DNA from: Emydura subglobosa
Taxonomy: Eukaryota; Chordata; Testudines; Chelidae
Length of the DNA stretch: 64,000 bases
Direction: 5' to 3'
Assembly (NCBI GenBank): GCA_007922225.1
Contig: ML679969.1
Coordinates: 1,711,236-1,775,235, forward strand
Part shown: one piece after another, positions 48,168-59,820 of the stretch
Layout of the letters: each line of letters begins with the position of its first letter
How positions within the stretch are numbered: the first letter of the stretch is position 1
Program-made: the position numbers and the translations under genes
Notes under the pieces: generated by a model
Database searches by the model: none
Told to the model about the DNA's origin: nothing
What the model saw: only the letters and a program-made list of their open reading frames with translations

Positions 48168-49810
48168 GTTTAGCACATATCTTGTAGTTGTCTGTGTTTT
48201 GTTGTTGCTGAATCAAGACCTTAAAAAGTAACACATTGAAGCACATGGCATTGAGGTCAGTGCAATTGCTTGTGTTTAAAATTAGGCACATGTGGAAGTA
48301 CCTTTTGAATCAGGGCTTAAATGTCTTCCCAAGTCCTTGTAGAAATGTTTTAGATCTCCTATGATACTGAAGCTCAGTAAAGAAGCCTTCGTGGCAGACA
48401 CTAAAACAGTAAGAGAAATCATTCTGCATTTTGTGCGTGCGCACATGTGCATGTAAAGTAACTAGAATTCCTTCCCCTTCTTTATTTATAAAAATGTTTG
48501 TTCAGTGTTTAAAGTTCAAGGTAAGGTTTTTTAGTTTATGACCTCATTGCACAATTAGCTGTGATTTGCAACATAAGCTGCAAGCTCTTGTCCAAATAGT
48601 ATAGTGCCAGAGTCAGCATAGATGCAAAGTAGTTAAGTTCATTTTTAAAAAGCATTTGTTGAGCTTATTTTTCTAGCACTGAATTAAATGTACAGCAAGA
48701 AAGTCTACTTCCAGTGTCTGACAGTGAATTTGGCTATTATGCCATTTACATAGTGTTCCCAAAGTTGTAATAACAGGTAATTTATAGATTGAGGTTATTT
48801 TAAAAATTTACTTGAATTGTTGCTCTAGAAGAGCAACAGAAACTGTAGGAAGTAAAAGCATTGGTGTTACTTCTGTATATTGTGTTAAAGAATCATAAGT
48901 GAAATACTATTACAAGTACTAATGCATTTTAATCACAAGAAAAACAAGTGCAACAAAAAGTTAAACCTTTCTTGGGAACATGAAGTCTAGAATATATTCT
49001 GTTTTATTTGCTTGGTGGCTTTATTTGCATACTGCTGAAGTGAAAGTAGAAATTAGCAAATTTAGTTTCATTACATAATGCTGACTTTTCCCTACCATTG
49101 TCCCCTCCTCCTCTTCTGCTTAGAGTTTGTTTGCCAGCTAGTAATGAATCATTGACTTAAAATGGGATTTAGGATATTTGAGTGGGTTAGGAGATGTCTA
49201 TGCCTGGGACAGTTGAAAAATTATTTGGCATTTAGGCTAACTGCAAATGTAGATACTTTGGGCTGGTCTTGATCACTGAGTAAAAGAATTCCATACAGAT
49301 AAGTCATATGGAATGAAGAACTTTATTGGAATGAAGACCTTCACCTCAATGGTACTTTGTATATCTCTCTTTATATTTACACATGAAAATTAAGTTATTG
49401 CTATTTAGATTAATTTATTTGATGTTCCTATTGTATTGGAGAGAGACTGGGGCTGAGAGAAATAAGGTTTTTTTTTTGTTTTTTTTTAAATTGTTTTATT
49501 TTTGAGTATTTATAGTAAGGCAATAATTTTCCACAGGGTGATACTTCTAATCTTCACTTTTTGTTCAGATAAAGCCTTATGCCACTTAGATGTTATCTTA
49601 GATTTAGGAAATGTGAATTATGGAAAGAAAAATATTAACTGTAACAAATCCATCTCTAGTATCCTATTTTATAACAGCCATCCAACAGTCTCATTTTGTT
49701 CTTTCTTGTACTTTAGTTTGTTTTTGTGTCTGTGCTAATTTAAATATAACCAGATTACCCTCTTTAAAAATGTGGCCCTGTGGAGTATATCAGATTTCTT
49801 CAAATTGACT

Positions 49811-49930
49811 ACAGGCAGAAATTTTTCAGATGGCTTTAAAGAAGGAAGGAGTATCTTGCTTTTGAGACACAAATACAGAGAGCAAGACACCTCTTCCTTC
49901 TTTAAAGCCATCTGAAAATTTCCTACCTGT
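49811..49930. repeat. Near-perfect 52-bp-arm hairpin
   Basis: Left arm 49811-49862 and right arm 49879-49930 pair at 45 of 52 positions with no gaps, around a 16-nt loop. The central block CAGATGGCTTTAAAGAAGG is perfectly matched. Transcribed from either strand it would make a stable long stem. It could be a palindromic MITE or a small-RNA precursor; the sequence matches no miRNA I recognise. Confidence 0.9.
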
Positions 49931-52900
49931 ACTCTGTAAGTCTGTGTATGTATGTGTTTTGTGTGCGTGTGTGGTTTGATATATATGATTTACGCAGAAT
50001 GGTCAGTAATGTTCATTTTGACATATGCAAAATATATTACATCACCATTATATGATCTCCTCCCAGCTGATAAACTAATTCTGAATATTGAGCTTTAGGC
50101 TTGTTCTCTGGGATATAAACCAGGAAAAACCTATTAGTCATTTCATTATATGAGAGTGGTAACACTGTTTCTCTGCCTTCAGAAATGCACAAATTTGAAC
50201 ACTAAACCTGTTGTCTATTTATAGAGAGGTAGAGGGCAGAAAACATTCACATTGTATTAGTTCAGCTGGAGCCCCTTAGAGTAATCTATTTAAAATGTAC
50301 ATTGCATAATAGGTTTTACCTTGTTCTGAAAGACTGCTTCTTTTAGTTGCCTAACACTTTCTAGTGGCATTATAATTCACTGTCTGTATCATACTGTGAA
50401 CTGGTCAGCATGATGGTGTAGCTACTTTGGGGTAACTTTGGTCAAAAATACATCAGTATTAATCACTTGCATTTGCAAAGAATATATTGTTGATGTTCGA
50501 GTGTTGAGTAAACAACTATTTGGCTTCGTTATCATGGGGATTGCGGTCATTTATTCCTATATAGTGCATTCTTTATTTAGCTCTGTTAAAGATGGTCAAC
50601 ATCAATACCCATATTTGTGACAAAGCTTTATGTGCGATTTTTTTTTTTAAAAAAAAAGCCCCTTTTAATTGTTTCTCTGGGTTTAAACTTCCCAAAGATA
50701 TTTGCAGTCAAAATGGTGACTGAAAGACTTTCTGCCTCTTCTCTGATGTTCATGTGAAGCTTTGCTAGAGTTGCTTGAAGTGGTTACTTCAGTTTGTGTG
50801 TGCAGGTGGAGGGAGGAAAGGGGTTAAAAAAAAGGTGCATGTGGAGTTAAAATGTGTGTTGGGAATGACTCACTCTGCATATGCACTTTAAGGAGTCGCT
50901 TTGATGTAATATCATTGTGGGAATAAAATAAGAACAAGCACTTTTCAGAGGAGATAGGCGGAGAGGATTGTATGCTGCGGATGAGAAAGCTTGCTGCATC
51001 TGAATAGTGAAATGACTATTCGTGAGGATTGGGGAAAGCAAGGAACTGCTTGTTTGTCTCTCTCCAGAACCAGTCTGAACTGGAATCATCCAGTTTGATT
51101 TGGCTGAATGCCACCTCCCAGAGGCTGGATGTGAGCTGTGCTTCCTCCTTCTGCCTAATTTCTACAGAGCAGGAGGGGGGAAGGGCAGAGAGCCGGCGGG
51201 GTTCCAGCCATGTGACAGGCAGGAGTCTGGTTAGCCTTGTGGGGGGAAGGGATGTGCTTACGAATGGGAAGTGTGAAGTGGTAGGTGCCAATTAACCCGG
51301 ATATGTTGCTGGGAAGGTGGCAGTTTAGATACAGCAGTGATAAACGTGGGATACAAAAATAAGCAGGAGTTATTTCAGAAGCCAAACCTCCCACCCTACA
51401 TTATTTTCAAATGAAAAAAATAAACCCGTAAACTCTTTCTACATGTAAATTTGTCTTCTGCCATATGTTGTATGTGCATTGCAGAGTGTTGAATGTAATT
51501 TGAATACCAGAAATTAATTATAGCTCCCCCTAGTAGGGCCTTTGTAGTTAAGCATCTTGATTAATTTTTTAAAATCAATTCCCTTCTTTTTGTTAGGGTT
51601 TAAATGTTGCAGTTAAATTGTGCTTTGTGCTAAAAATTCCCTATACAGATTTTTGGCTTGGAAGCAATTCATTTTAAAAAAAACTTGAGTGTTTGATGTA
51701 ACTCAAAAGCAAGGAAACTCAAAACTAAAGATGAAATTTTGCATTAAACATATCCTTGTTATGCCTAGATATTTTAGCATCCTATGAAGATTATAATGAC
51801 TGTACAATACAGAGAAAGCATCATTGCACTGTGAAATTTTAATGTTTGCAGGTTAAGCTGTGTAATAAATTTAACTATGGTAACAATGCAATCTTTGTAT
51901 CAGAATTTCAACACTAGCAGATTATTTTATTTTTATGCTCAAAATGTCTCGGTTATCTAGCATTCTCTGTACTACATAAACAGAGCATTTCTTCTATGGC
52001 AGACTCTAGACAGGAGAAGAACTTCCAGAATTTATAGACATGCAAGTTATAAACATAGCACAATATGAAACCACAAAAAAGGGACAACTTCAAAGCAATC
52101 TGCCCTATTGCTTTATGGTAACCCAAGAAGTTCTTACTCAGTAGTAGTGGAAAGTTGCCAGCACACAGTTGCAAAGGAGTACAAGTGATTTTATATAATC
52201 TAGCACCTATTCTCTTTTGAAAAATATTTTAGGACTCTTCTGTATTGATAAAAGCCTACATCACTTTGTTTTTCATATTGTTAGTTAAGTCATTCTTACT
52301 ACAGTCTATTTTTGTATTTTAAATTTAGGTTGGTGTGCATATTCTCTTTATATTCTCTGCTTGAACCAGCTGAGCTCAGATTTCTGAAGGGGGGGTGTAC
52401 TTTTTCTATAGTTGTTTAATAGATGGGTTGTTACAAACTGTATTTGCAACTTGTGTGTATTGCACTAAGTGTTGGCTCTAACTGGCAGATAAATATAATA
52501 ATAAAAAAGCTTTCTAAACTGTAACTGTAGAAATTTCTTATTACTGCCCATCAGTCTTCACATTGGGTTTCCCTTTTGTGCCTGTACTTGGTAACAGAGA
52601 CCAGAACTTTACAGCTCCCGTGGGGACTTAGGGCTGCTTCTCAAAAACAGTTCATGAAATTCTTTGCCTCCAAAGGGTTGCACACAGGCAGAGTCAGACC
52701 TCTCTTTGTGCAGAACCCTTTTCTTACTAAATTTCAGGTTCAGGTTTTAACAAATGCATTGTTTAGTGGGTCCTAAGTTTGTATATATCTTATTAAAATT
52801 ATATAGATATTTCAGTGGGCTTTGGGCTTTCAGGACCTACTGAGGCTCGCATCCTTCTGTTGGGGGATGGACCTGTTTGTTTGGCTCTGAGGACTGTCAG

Positions 52901-53896
52901 GAGTTTAGACTCCTTTGGGACATGGTTCTTGCTCAGCAAATTTGAGGCTTGGACCAGTGCTGCTGATAGTTGAGGTCCTTGCTAAATCATCTAGGCTCTT
53001 CGCATGAGATTCCTTCATCCTCATTGATCCACCTCCTTTCTAAGCTGAGAGGAAGCACCACAGAGGTCAGTGTCTCAGGAATACTTAGTTCATCAGTAAG
53101 ACACCAATTCTTGTTCACATGCAGACAGCAGCTGTTCTAAAGGAGTGGGAACTGGTATCTTGCATGGGGTTCATCAGTCTGCAAATTCTGGCTATCTTAC
53201 AAAAGATTACTTATCTTTACTATAGTCTTATTCTGTATAGTGCCACCTTTCCAGTGATTCTGCTACAATGGCAAAAGCAACTGAGCTCTGTCTGCACTAC
53301 AGCTTCTATCACTAACTTCATTGGAGTACGTTACAAGTCCCATTTTTATCTGTCTGTTCAAGCCAAGCAATGAAAATTTTCTCCTGTGATTCATGAAGCT
53401 CCTGGAATTGTATTTTCTACACATATCATGGAGGAAGGTCTGTTCTTATTGCTTGGTTATTTTGGTCTGGGGTAGGTTTTTATTTTTATTTATTTATTTA
53501 TTTACGGCAGCATTCTGGCTTCAAGTTTCTGTCCAAGAAGTCTTGCGCAAAAGATCTAGACAAGGCCAAGAGAAAGGAGAGAATTAACTGAGGTCATACT
53601 TGCATGATGAGGAGCTTCTACTGTGCTCTAAAGTGAGAATCTCATTAGTCTCTCTGGGACTAGTACTCAAAGGCAGGAAGAGCTCTAGCTCTTTTGATTC
53701 TTTTTCTAAAGAACGAGAGAAGAAATCCAAACCTAGGTTAAAAAAAAAAATCAGTAAAAAAACAGCTTCTGTTTCCTTTTCCTCTTTCAGGAGGAATAAT
53801 CCTATTTGAAGAAGGAAGAAGTGCATGGTAGGCTGTAAAATTTTGGAAAGAGTTGGCTGTATAGTAGTTTACACTAGATATATGCAAGAATTAAAA

Positions 53897-53964
53897 GATG
53901 AAAGGCCGCCACTCATAATTATATCAACTTGATGAAAGGCCGCCACTCATAATTATATCAACTT
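53897..53964. repeat. Perfect 34-bp tandem duplication
   Basis: Two identical adjacent copies starting GATGAAAGGCCGCCACTC and ending ATATCAACTT. With no mismatch the duplication is recent, possibly polymorphic in the population or an assembly artefact. Confidence 0.95.
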
Positions 53965-54214
53965 TTTGGATGATTTAGTAGTCGTAAATAGATATTTAAT
54001 GTGATTCCTCAGGAAGTTTGTCATTTGTGTTGACATGGGATCCAGTTCCACATGAGGCTGCTTCAAATGTCTCCTGCCTCCTCATCCTTAGATAATCTCC
54101 AACATCAGCAACAAAGGTGGTGGTTATACAGGTCTTACTATCCTACAAATGGTGGCTAATCCACCACAAGGTATCTGAATGCTCTTTCCTGGAAGTAGAG
54201 AGAATTATAACTAT

Positions 54215-54345
54215 GGACATAGAATAGGGTTAGAATGGACTGCAAGGGTTATCTAGTCTAACACCCTGCCAAGATGCAGGATTTGTTGTGTCTAAATCAA
54301 CAGACATGAATCTGTTCAGATGAGTCCATTTACGTAAGAATGCCA
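54215..54345 (-). mobile_element. Decayed CR1-like 3' fragment
   Basis: ACATAGAATAGGGTTAGAAT then GGGTTATCTAGTCTAACACC resembles the reverse complement of a CR1 tail, as at 44628. It is heavily mutated and the limits are approximate. Confidence 0.5.
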
Positions 54346-54534
54346 AAACCAATTCCTCTTGGACAAAAAGCAGGAACTGTTAGAGCTATGGTCAGATCAT
54401 CTAGAACTTACAATGTTAAGGAAGAGACAAATCGGCACATAGTGGGGTGACAGAAAATACAGTGACAAGGTGAGTGTGATGGGGGAACAGAAATAGTCTG
54501 TTTCACAAGGAAGTGGAGTAGTCCATAAAAATAG

Positions 54535-54551
54535 GAGAGAGAGAGAGAGAA
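54535..54551. repeat. (GA)n microsatellite
   Basis: A short GA repeat. Confidence 0.8.
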
Positions 54552-55180
54552 GTTCAGAGCAGACTGGTTACTCTGCCCCAGAAATGAGCTAGTGAAATTG
54601 AGCTTCTGTCCTACACTACAGCTGTCGAGGGATCCAGTGCTAAACTTGTTTTTGTGCATAGAGCAAACCAAATGACTCTTGTGTTCCTCTTCAGGAGAAG
54701 GAACCAATCAGCTCTGATAACATGAACATTATTCCAGACATGACCCAAAGAGCATCTGTCTGCTTTTCCACCTATTCCATTCCTCCTGAAGATAATAGTA
54801 ATAAACAAAAGGGAGTTTTATCCTTTTTTTTGTATCTTTGTGATTTAAAGAGAGGGCATGAAAGTGTTCTAAACAATTTTTAATGTTGGAAATACCAGGT
54901 TTTGCTTTATCTGGTTTTTATGTCTGACTATAGATGACTGGAGAACTAATGTGGTTTTGACATCACAGGAGGCTGAGATTTGAGTATTGAGAAGGGATTC
55001 TTAGCCACACTGTATAAAGCTCTGGGTTTCTTTTTAATTGGCCTTATTAATGCTCCTGAAATTGAAGAGTAAAGCTCTCTTTGTGAATCATTCTCTAGTC
55101 CTGCAAAGAATCTTGGAGCAAAAGTAAGGGAGACCAAATTTACTATTCTTTATATCTAAGGTAAACAAACAAGAGTTGTT

Positions 55181-55345
55181 TGTAGTGGTGTTGTAGCTGT
55201 GTTGGTCCTAGATATGAGACAAAAAGTGGGTGAGGTAATACATTTTACTGGACCGACTTCTGTTGGTGAGAGAGAGAAGCTTTCCAACTCTATAGAGCTC
55301 TTCTGCAGGTCGTCTTCACTTTCAAAGTCAGGGAATTTATCACGT
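55181..55345 (-). mobile_element. Penelope-like 3' end with hammerhead-like hairpin
   Basis: Plus-strand landmarks are TTGTAGCTGTGTTGGTCC, TTTTACTGGACCGACTTCTG and TTGGTGAGAGAGAGAAGC, the fullest copy of the tail shared with 1487-3640. On the minus strand at 55281-55308 it reads CTGCAGA, then AGCTC-TATA-GAGTT (5-bp stem, 4-nt loop) and GGAAA. The fold is kept although the leading core has one change (CUGCAGA for CUGANGA). Confidence 0.75.
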
Positions 55346-55759
55346 GTTTCCTCAGACACTTTTAAAAATGTGTAAATAACAGTGTGCTGGATTTTTTTTT
55401 TTTTTTTTGGAGGGGGAAATCACCTGGGATATACTGTGAAGGTGGTAACTAATTAGAAGTATTTAAGGATAGCATCAAAAGACTCTAGAGTTGTTTTTTA
55501 GATGTTCTGGTTCCCCTTAATTTTTACAAACAAACAAAAAAAAATTAAATGAAAAAGAAGGCTGAAGTCAAATTATTTTTGTCTACTTGTAAAATATTTC
55601 CTACTTCAATACAGATTAGATATTTTCAAGTCTATTGTACATAAGCTGTAAATATTGTAGCCAGTATTCAGTCTGAGCAGGTGGGCTTTGTGTTCAGGAA
55701 TCACATGGGGGTTGGGGAACAAATCTCCCTCCCTCTCACAGGCCACAATGTGTCAGGAT

Positions 55760-56034
55760 GCCTGCTTCATGGCTCCTACTCCATATTCATGGCTTAAATA
55801 ACTTTTGCTAACCACCACTGCCAAGTGGTTTGAATAGGCCTCATCTACTCTAACTGAAGACTTTGCTAACACCTACCCTCCCCATTCTTGTTCCTTACCC
55901 TTGGATGTGTATATATATCCCCTATCTGATTTCTGTTTCTTGATTCTGAGGAAGTGGGTTGCAGCCCACGAAAGCTTATGCCTGCAGAAATTAAATTTGT
56001 TAGTCTTTAAAGTGCTCCAGGACTCTCGTTTTTT
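55760..56034 (+). mobile_element. 3' end of a second Penelope-type family with hammerhead-like motif
   Basis: Contains CTTACCCTTGGATGTGTATA, then the motif region 55946-55973 and AAATTTGTTAGTCTTTAAAG, ending near CTCTCGTTTTTTCG. The same terminal sequence occurs, split and inverted, at 36742-36818. Assignment to Penelope rests on the layout parallel with the first family; no ORF is left in this copy, and the left limit is approximate. Confidence 0.6.
55946..55980 (+). ncRNA. Hammerhead-ribozyme-like motif
   Basis: CTGAGGA (the CUGANGA core), one extra A, stem GTGGG/CCCAC around loop TTGCAG, then GAAA, followed by GC-TTAT-GC, which could form a 2-bp helix III. Hammerhead ribozymes are known in the terminal repeats of Penelope-like elements. 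The extra A between core and helix II departs from the canonical motif, and helix I is not clearly paired within this single copy, so activity may need a tandem copy or may be lost. Confidence 0.45.
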
Positions 56035-56138
56035 CGTCCACTTTAAATTTTACCTGAAGATAATCTCTAACATACTACCCCTCAAATGCTTTATCTTTTA
56101 TATTGTACATAGATTAAGGTCATAGAACTGAACATTAT

Positions 56139-56294
56139 GGACTTGATTCTCCATTGCTCTGCATCTTGTACAGTCCTCTTCATAAGTGCAAAGCGGATGT
56201 AAAAGACTATCAGGTCAAAATGGTAGTGGTTTGCATTCGGTTTGCATTAGTTTAAATGACTACACAAGGTGCAAGGCAATGGAGAATCAGGACC
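56139..56294. mobile_element. 156-bp palindromic MITE
   Basis: GGACTTGATTCTCCATTGC is inverted in GCAATGGAGAATCAGGACC, with the symmetry continuing as CATCTTGT/ACAAGGTG. No target duplication or coding capacity. Confidence 0.75.
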
Positions 56295-56709
56295 CATGTT
56301 TCTGTGGTCAGAATTATCCCTTATATACATATTAATTCTTATTGTGACTATGAAACAGTTACTTTGTCCATTTTTCTTTTCCATTTCACTGTTTGGACAA
56401 AGATGACCATTTTTAGAAGTGCTAAACTTACACAAAGTGATATCTGCCATAAATGGAATTTCTATATTAAGCCCTCCGCATGTTCCAAATTTTGCTTAAG
56501 AGGCATTTGTTTATCAGCTGTGTATCTTGGCATTGGTTTTAAATGCAACTCCCATCTGAGGAACAATTGTGTTTGTTTATGCCAGTGAGGATACATGATT
56601 TCAAAATCACTTTAAACCCTACCAAACTAGAAATTCAACAAGTGACATTTTGTTTAATTGTTAGAATAGCATCTTGAAGATGGAGATAAATATTAATTTT
56701 GCAGTTTTT

Positions 56710-56801
56710 GGGCCTGATTCACCACTGCATTATTGCAGTTTTACATTGAAATGGAGCTACACCAGCATAAGACTGAAATATCTTTGTGGTGAATCACGTC
56801 C
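56710..56801. mobile_element. 92-bp palindromic MITE
   Basis: GGGCCTGATTCACCACTGC is inverted in GTGGTGAATCACGTCC. It is related in its ends to the element at 56139. Confidence 0.72.
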
Positions 56802-57706
56802 TGCATTTTTAAGAGACTAAAGGATGTTTTAAAAATGATACAGTAATAAAATTAACTTTTTTATCTCTTTAGAATTTTTAGTGTATGTATGGAAACGCTT
56901 TCTCCCTGAAGCGTTACCAGCAGTGCTTCTAGACAAGATATTGTCTTTGACAAAGGTGATATAGTTCAGCCAAAATGTTTTTAGAGCTGTTTTAAGAAAT
57001 ATTGGCTCTTGGGAACTGACTTAAACAGAGGGGAAAAAAAAGTCCCCCAAACTCTGATACTACTTGAGTCAATATACAATAAAATATTTAAAAGCAGCAA
57101 ATTTTAAGTCTTTCTTTAATAAAAAAAAAAAAAAAAGGCAACAAGCCTTAATTTGTACATAATTCTTTTTGTATCACAAGTCTTCTTGCAATAAATTAAT
57201 AAATCTTTTAGTGAAAGCACTCTGAGTTATATTTTTAATTCTCAGAACTTTGCTTTCTTTATTTTTTTGAAGGATTGTGATTTCCTGATTAGAACACAAG
57301 TGAGAGAAAGGAGATCAAGTTTCTCTTCCTGCTCTTACTGACTCAGAGTGACCTTAGACAAGGCATTTAGCCTCTTTTTTCCTAACTTTTTCCATTGGAA
57401 AAATAAGGATCATAACACATACTTGCCTCTCATGGCTGTTGAAGTAGAATCTTTTTGAAGATATAATCCATTTTTAGGTGGAAATTGCGAAGTATTAATT
57501 TAGATTATGTACAGATAGTTGGCGAAAGTTGTTTATTTGATATTTTATGGCCATTTCAGCCCAAGGGGTTGGAAGCAATTTATTCTAAATGGAATCAGGC
57601 CACCCTCTAATGAATTATGCTCTCTTTGCAAGCATTCTTCTTAAAATTTTCCATCACTGTATTATCACCAATGTGGTCAACGGAGAGTGGGATCGTTAGT
57701 GTAAAC

Positions 57707-58041
57707 CAGTGGTTTCCAACCTTTTTTGCTTGAGGGCCACAGATACAATTTTTACAACCCTGAAGGGCCACCAGTCTCCACCAGCAGGCACCTCCCCCTA
57801 CCCCCGCCCCCCCATAACTGCAGCCAGACATAAGGAGTTCAGCAAGGAGGCTGCCTCCTCGCTGATATCCCGTCTCCTGGGCTGCAGCAGGGAAACCAAA
57901 TGCATCCTGTAACCCCATGCACTCCACCTGGGTCCTTAGGCAGCGGCTTCCTTCTGCAGCCAGTGGGAGGGGAGCCGCGGGCCATTTTAAAAGCCCCCGC
58001 AGGCCACTTTTGGCCTGTGGGCCACAGGTTGGGAACCACTG
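57707..58041. mobile_element. 335-bp hAT MITE
   Basis: The ends CAGTGGTTTCCAACC and GGTTGGGAACCACTG are inverted. The flanks GTGTAAAC (57699-57706) and GTGTAGAC (58042-58049) are a 7/8 target duplication. The interior is GC-rich with GGGCCAC/GTGGGCC subterminal repeats. No transposase. Confidence 0.9.
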
Positions 58042-58295
58042 GTGTAGACCCAACCACCAGCATTTTAAATGCTGAATGAAATCCCAGTCCCATAGTCATT
58101 AATGAGAGTTTTGGCCTAGACTTCAGGTGGGCCAACCTTCCACCCTGTCATGTAGTTAAGATGCCAGCAGCCTGTTTGCCCAAGTGCTCCAATGCATTGT
58201 TGTAAGTACCAATAGAGATGCACCTGTGGATATATATTTGTAGGACAGTGGTGGAAAATTTTAAGAAAAATGCTAGTATAAGTAATGCCATAGTG

Positions 58296-58491
58296 CAGGG
58301 GTTCTCAAACTGGGGGTCGTGACCCCTCAACAGGTCACAAGATTATTGGGGGAGGTCACAAGCTGTCAGCCCCCGCACATGCCAGTAAGGGTGGCATGGC
58401 ATGGGGGGGAGTCATCAGTTTTGGGGGGGTCTTGTCACAGCCTGAAATACTTTAAAAGGGGGTCCCAGCATAAAACGTTTGAGAACCTCTG
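58296..58491. mobile_element. 196-bp hAT MITE with partly duplicated right end
   Basis: The ends CAGGGGTTCTCAAAC and GTTTGAGAACCTCTG are inverted. The flanks CCATAGTG and CCATAGTT form a 7/8 target duplication. Directly after, at 58498-58511, TTTGAGAACCTCTG is repeated, 20 bp from the first copy. Confidence 0.88.
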
Positions 58492-59084
58492 CCATAGTTT
58501 GAGAACCTCTGTTACCGGTGGTTATTCTCAAATAAGGGCTGTTACTCTAATTTAATCGGATTAGAAACAGTTACATAAAACTACTTTTTATGTGAGTGAA
58601 AATCAGTCAAGTAAATTTCTCCACTATTGTGATATCTGAGTACCTCAGACTACTAAAAGTTGCACTTAAAGGGTGGTTTTCAAAAGTGCTCAGTCTGGGT
58701 CTAACTCTGCTCCCACTGAATGTAGTGATAAAAGAGGAGGGTTGTTGGTTGCCCCTGTCCCTCCACCCACCATCTTCACCTCTTGTGTTGGTGGGAGTTT
58801 ACTTTAATTGTGGGAAAGCTCTGCCAAGAAATGGAGTTTTATGCTTCGTTCTGAAGGCGGTGAGCTTCAATATTACTTCGTTTTTCCCTAGCATTGAGTT
58901 CTGTGGCTGTGGTCAGATATTGAGAGCTTTTTCCCCCTGCTTTCATGAATTTTATTTTTGAGCTTTGTTTGTTCCATTGTTCCTAAGTAACATACATGTT
59001 TTTAAAGGTCATGATTGGAGCAGCGGTTTCTCAGGTAACTTGAGCTACTTAAAAAGGTCTTTGAAGATTAATACAAACCCCCCC

Positions 59085-59285
59085 GCCCCCCAACCTACTC
59101 CAAATTGATATAGTTATGCTGCCAAAACGCACAGTGTAGATACTCTGCTGACAAAAGAGTGCTGCTTCTGAGCACCCAGGGAAGTGGTGGTCCTTATACT
59201 GGTAGAAAAACTCCTTATGTTGGTGTAGGCTGCCTCTACAATAGGGGGCATGGTGACATAGCCTGAGTAGACAGTCTGCTGCATT
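59085..59285. repeat. Possible MITE-related fragment
   Basis: GCACAGTGTAGATACTCTG and GCCTGAGTAGACAGTCTGC resemble the TGTAGACA-type ends of the elements at 7194 and 9137, but no clean pair of termini can be drawn. The long minus-strand frame across it has no recognised domain. Confidence 0.35.
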
Positions 59286-59820
59286 TTGAACCAACTGGAA
59301 CTTTAAGGAGAAGCCTTTATGGAAGTGATATTTTGGAAGTGTCAAATTTTTTAAGTGATTTCCTCGCCCATCAGCATCACTTTTATCTGTCCAGTGATTG
59401 CCTTCAGCTAGTTTTTCATTAAGGTTTTGATATTTTCTAACCATACCAATATAATTAGTAAAGAGGATATTCATATTGTCCTGGAATGAAATTAAAATAT
59501 AACATTGTAAAACTCCAATCATCTGGGGTTAAAAATATTCTAGTTCTTGCCTTGGGGGGTGGACCAGGAGTCTTGTGACTAGAGACTGTGAAGGAAGGGA
59601 CAACTAATTTAAAAAATGAAATAAATACAGTGGGTTATTCAATAGTACCAAGAAATTACAAAAATCAACATGTCAGTTTCCCCAGGTGTTTTAACATAAG
59701 TTTCTTTGTTTCTTTAAATTTAGAATTATAAAGCACTCCAGCCTGAAATTACTATAGGAATCCTTTCCAGTTATGTGAAGAGTGGAAAAGCTGAGGGATA
59801 AGAGGGTATCCTACTTTTCT

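Noticed and set aside
52560..53480. Possible coding remnant of a mobile element
   Set aside because: Several short frames look protein-like, but no motif could be tied to any family with confidence.
57607..58053. 148-codon minus-strand ORF
   Set aside because: Covers the hAT MITE at 57707-58041; the frame is open because of its GC-rich interior.
59049..59522. 157-codon minus-strand ORF
   Set aside because: Runs through MITE-like sequence and has no domain. The piece FQLVQNAADCLL is reminiscent of LINE reverse transcriptases, but it is too short to support a call.
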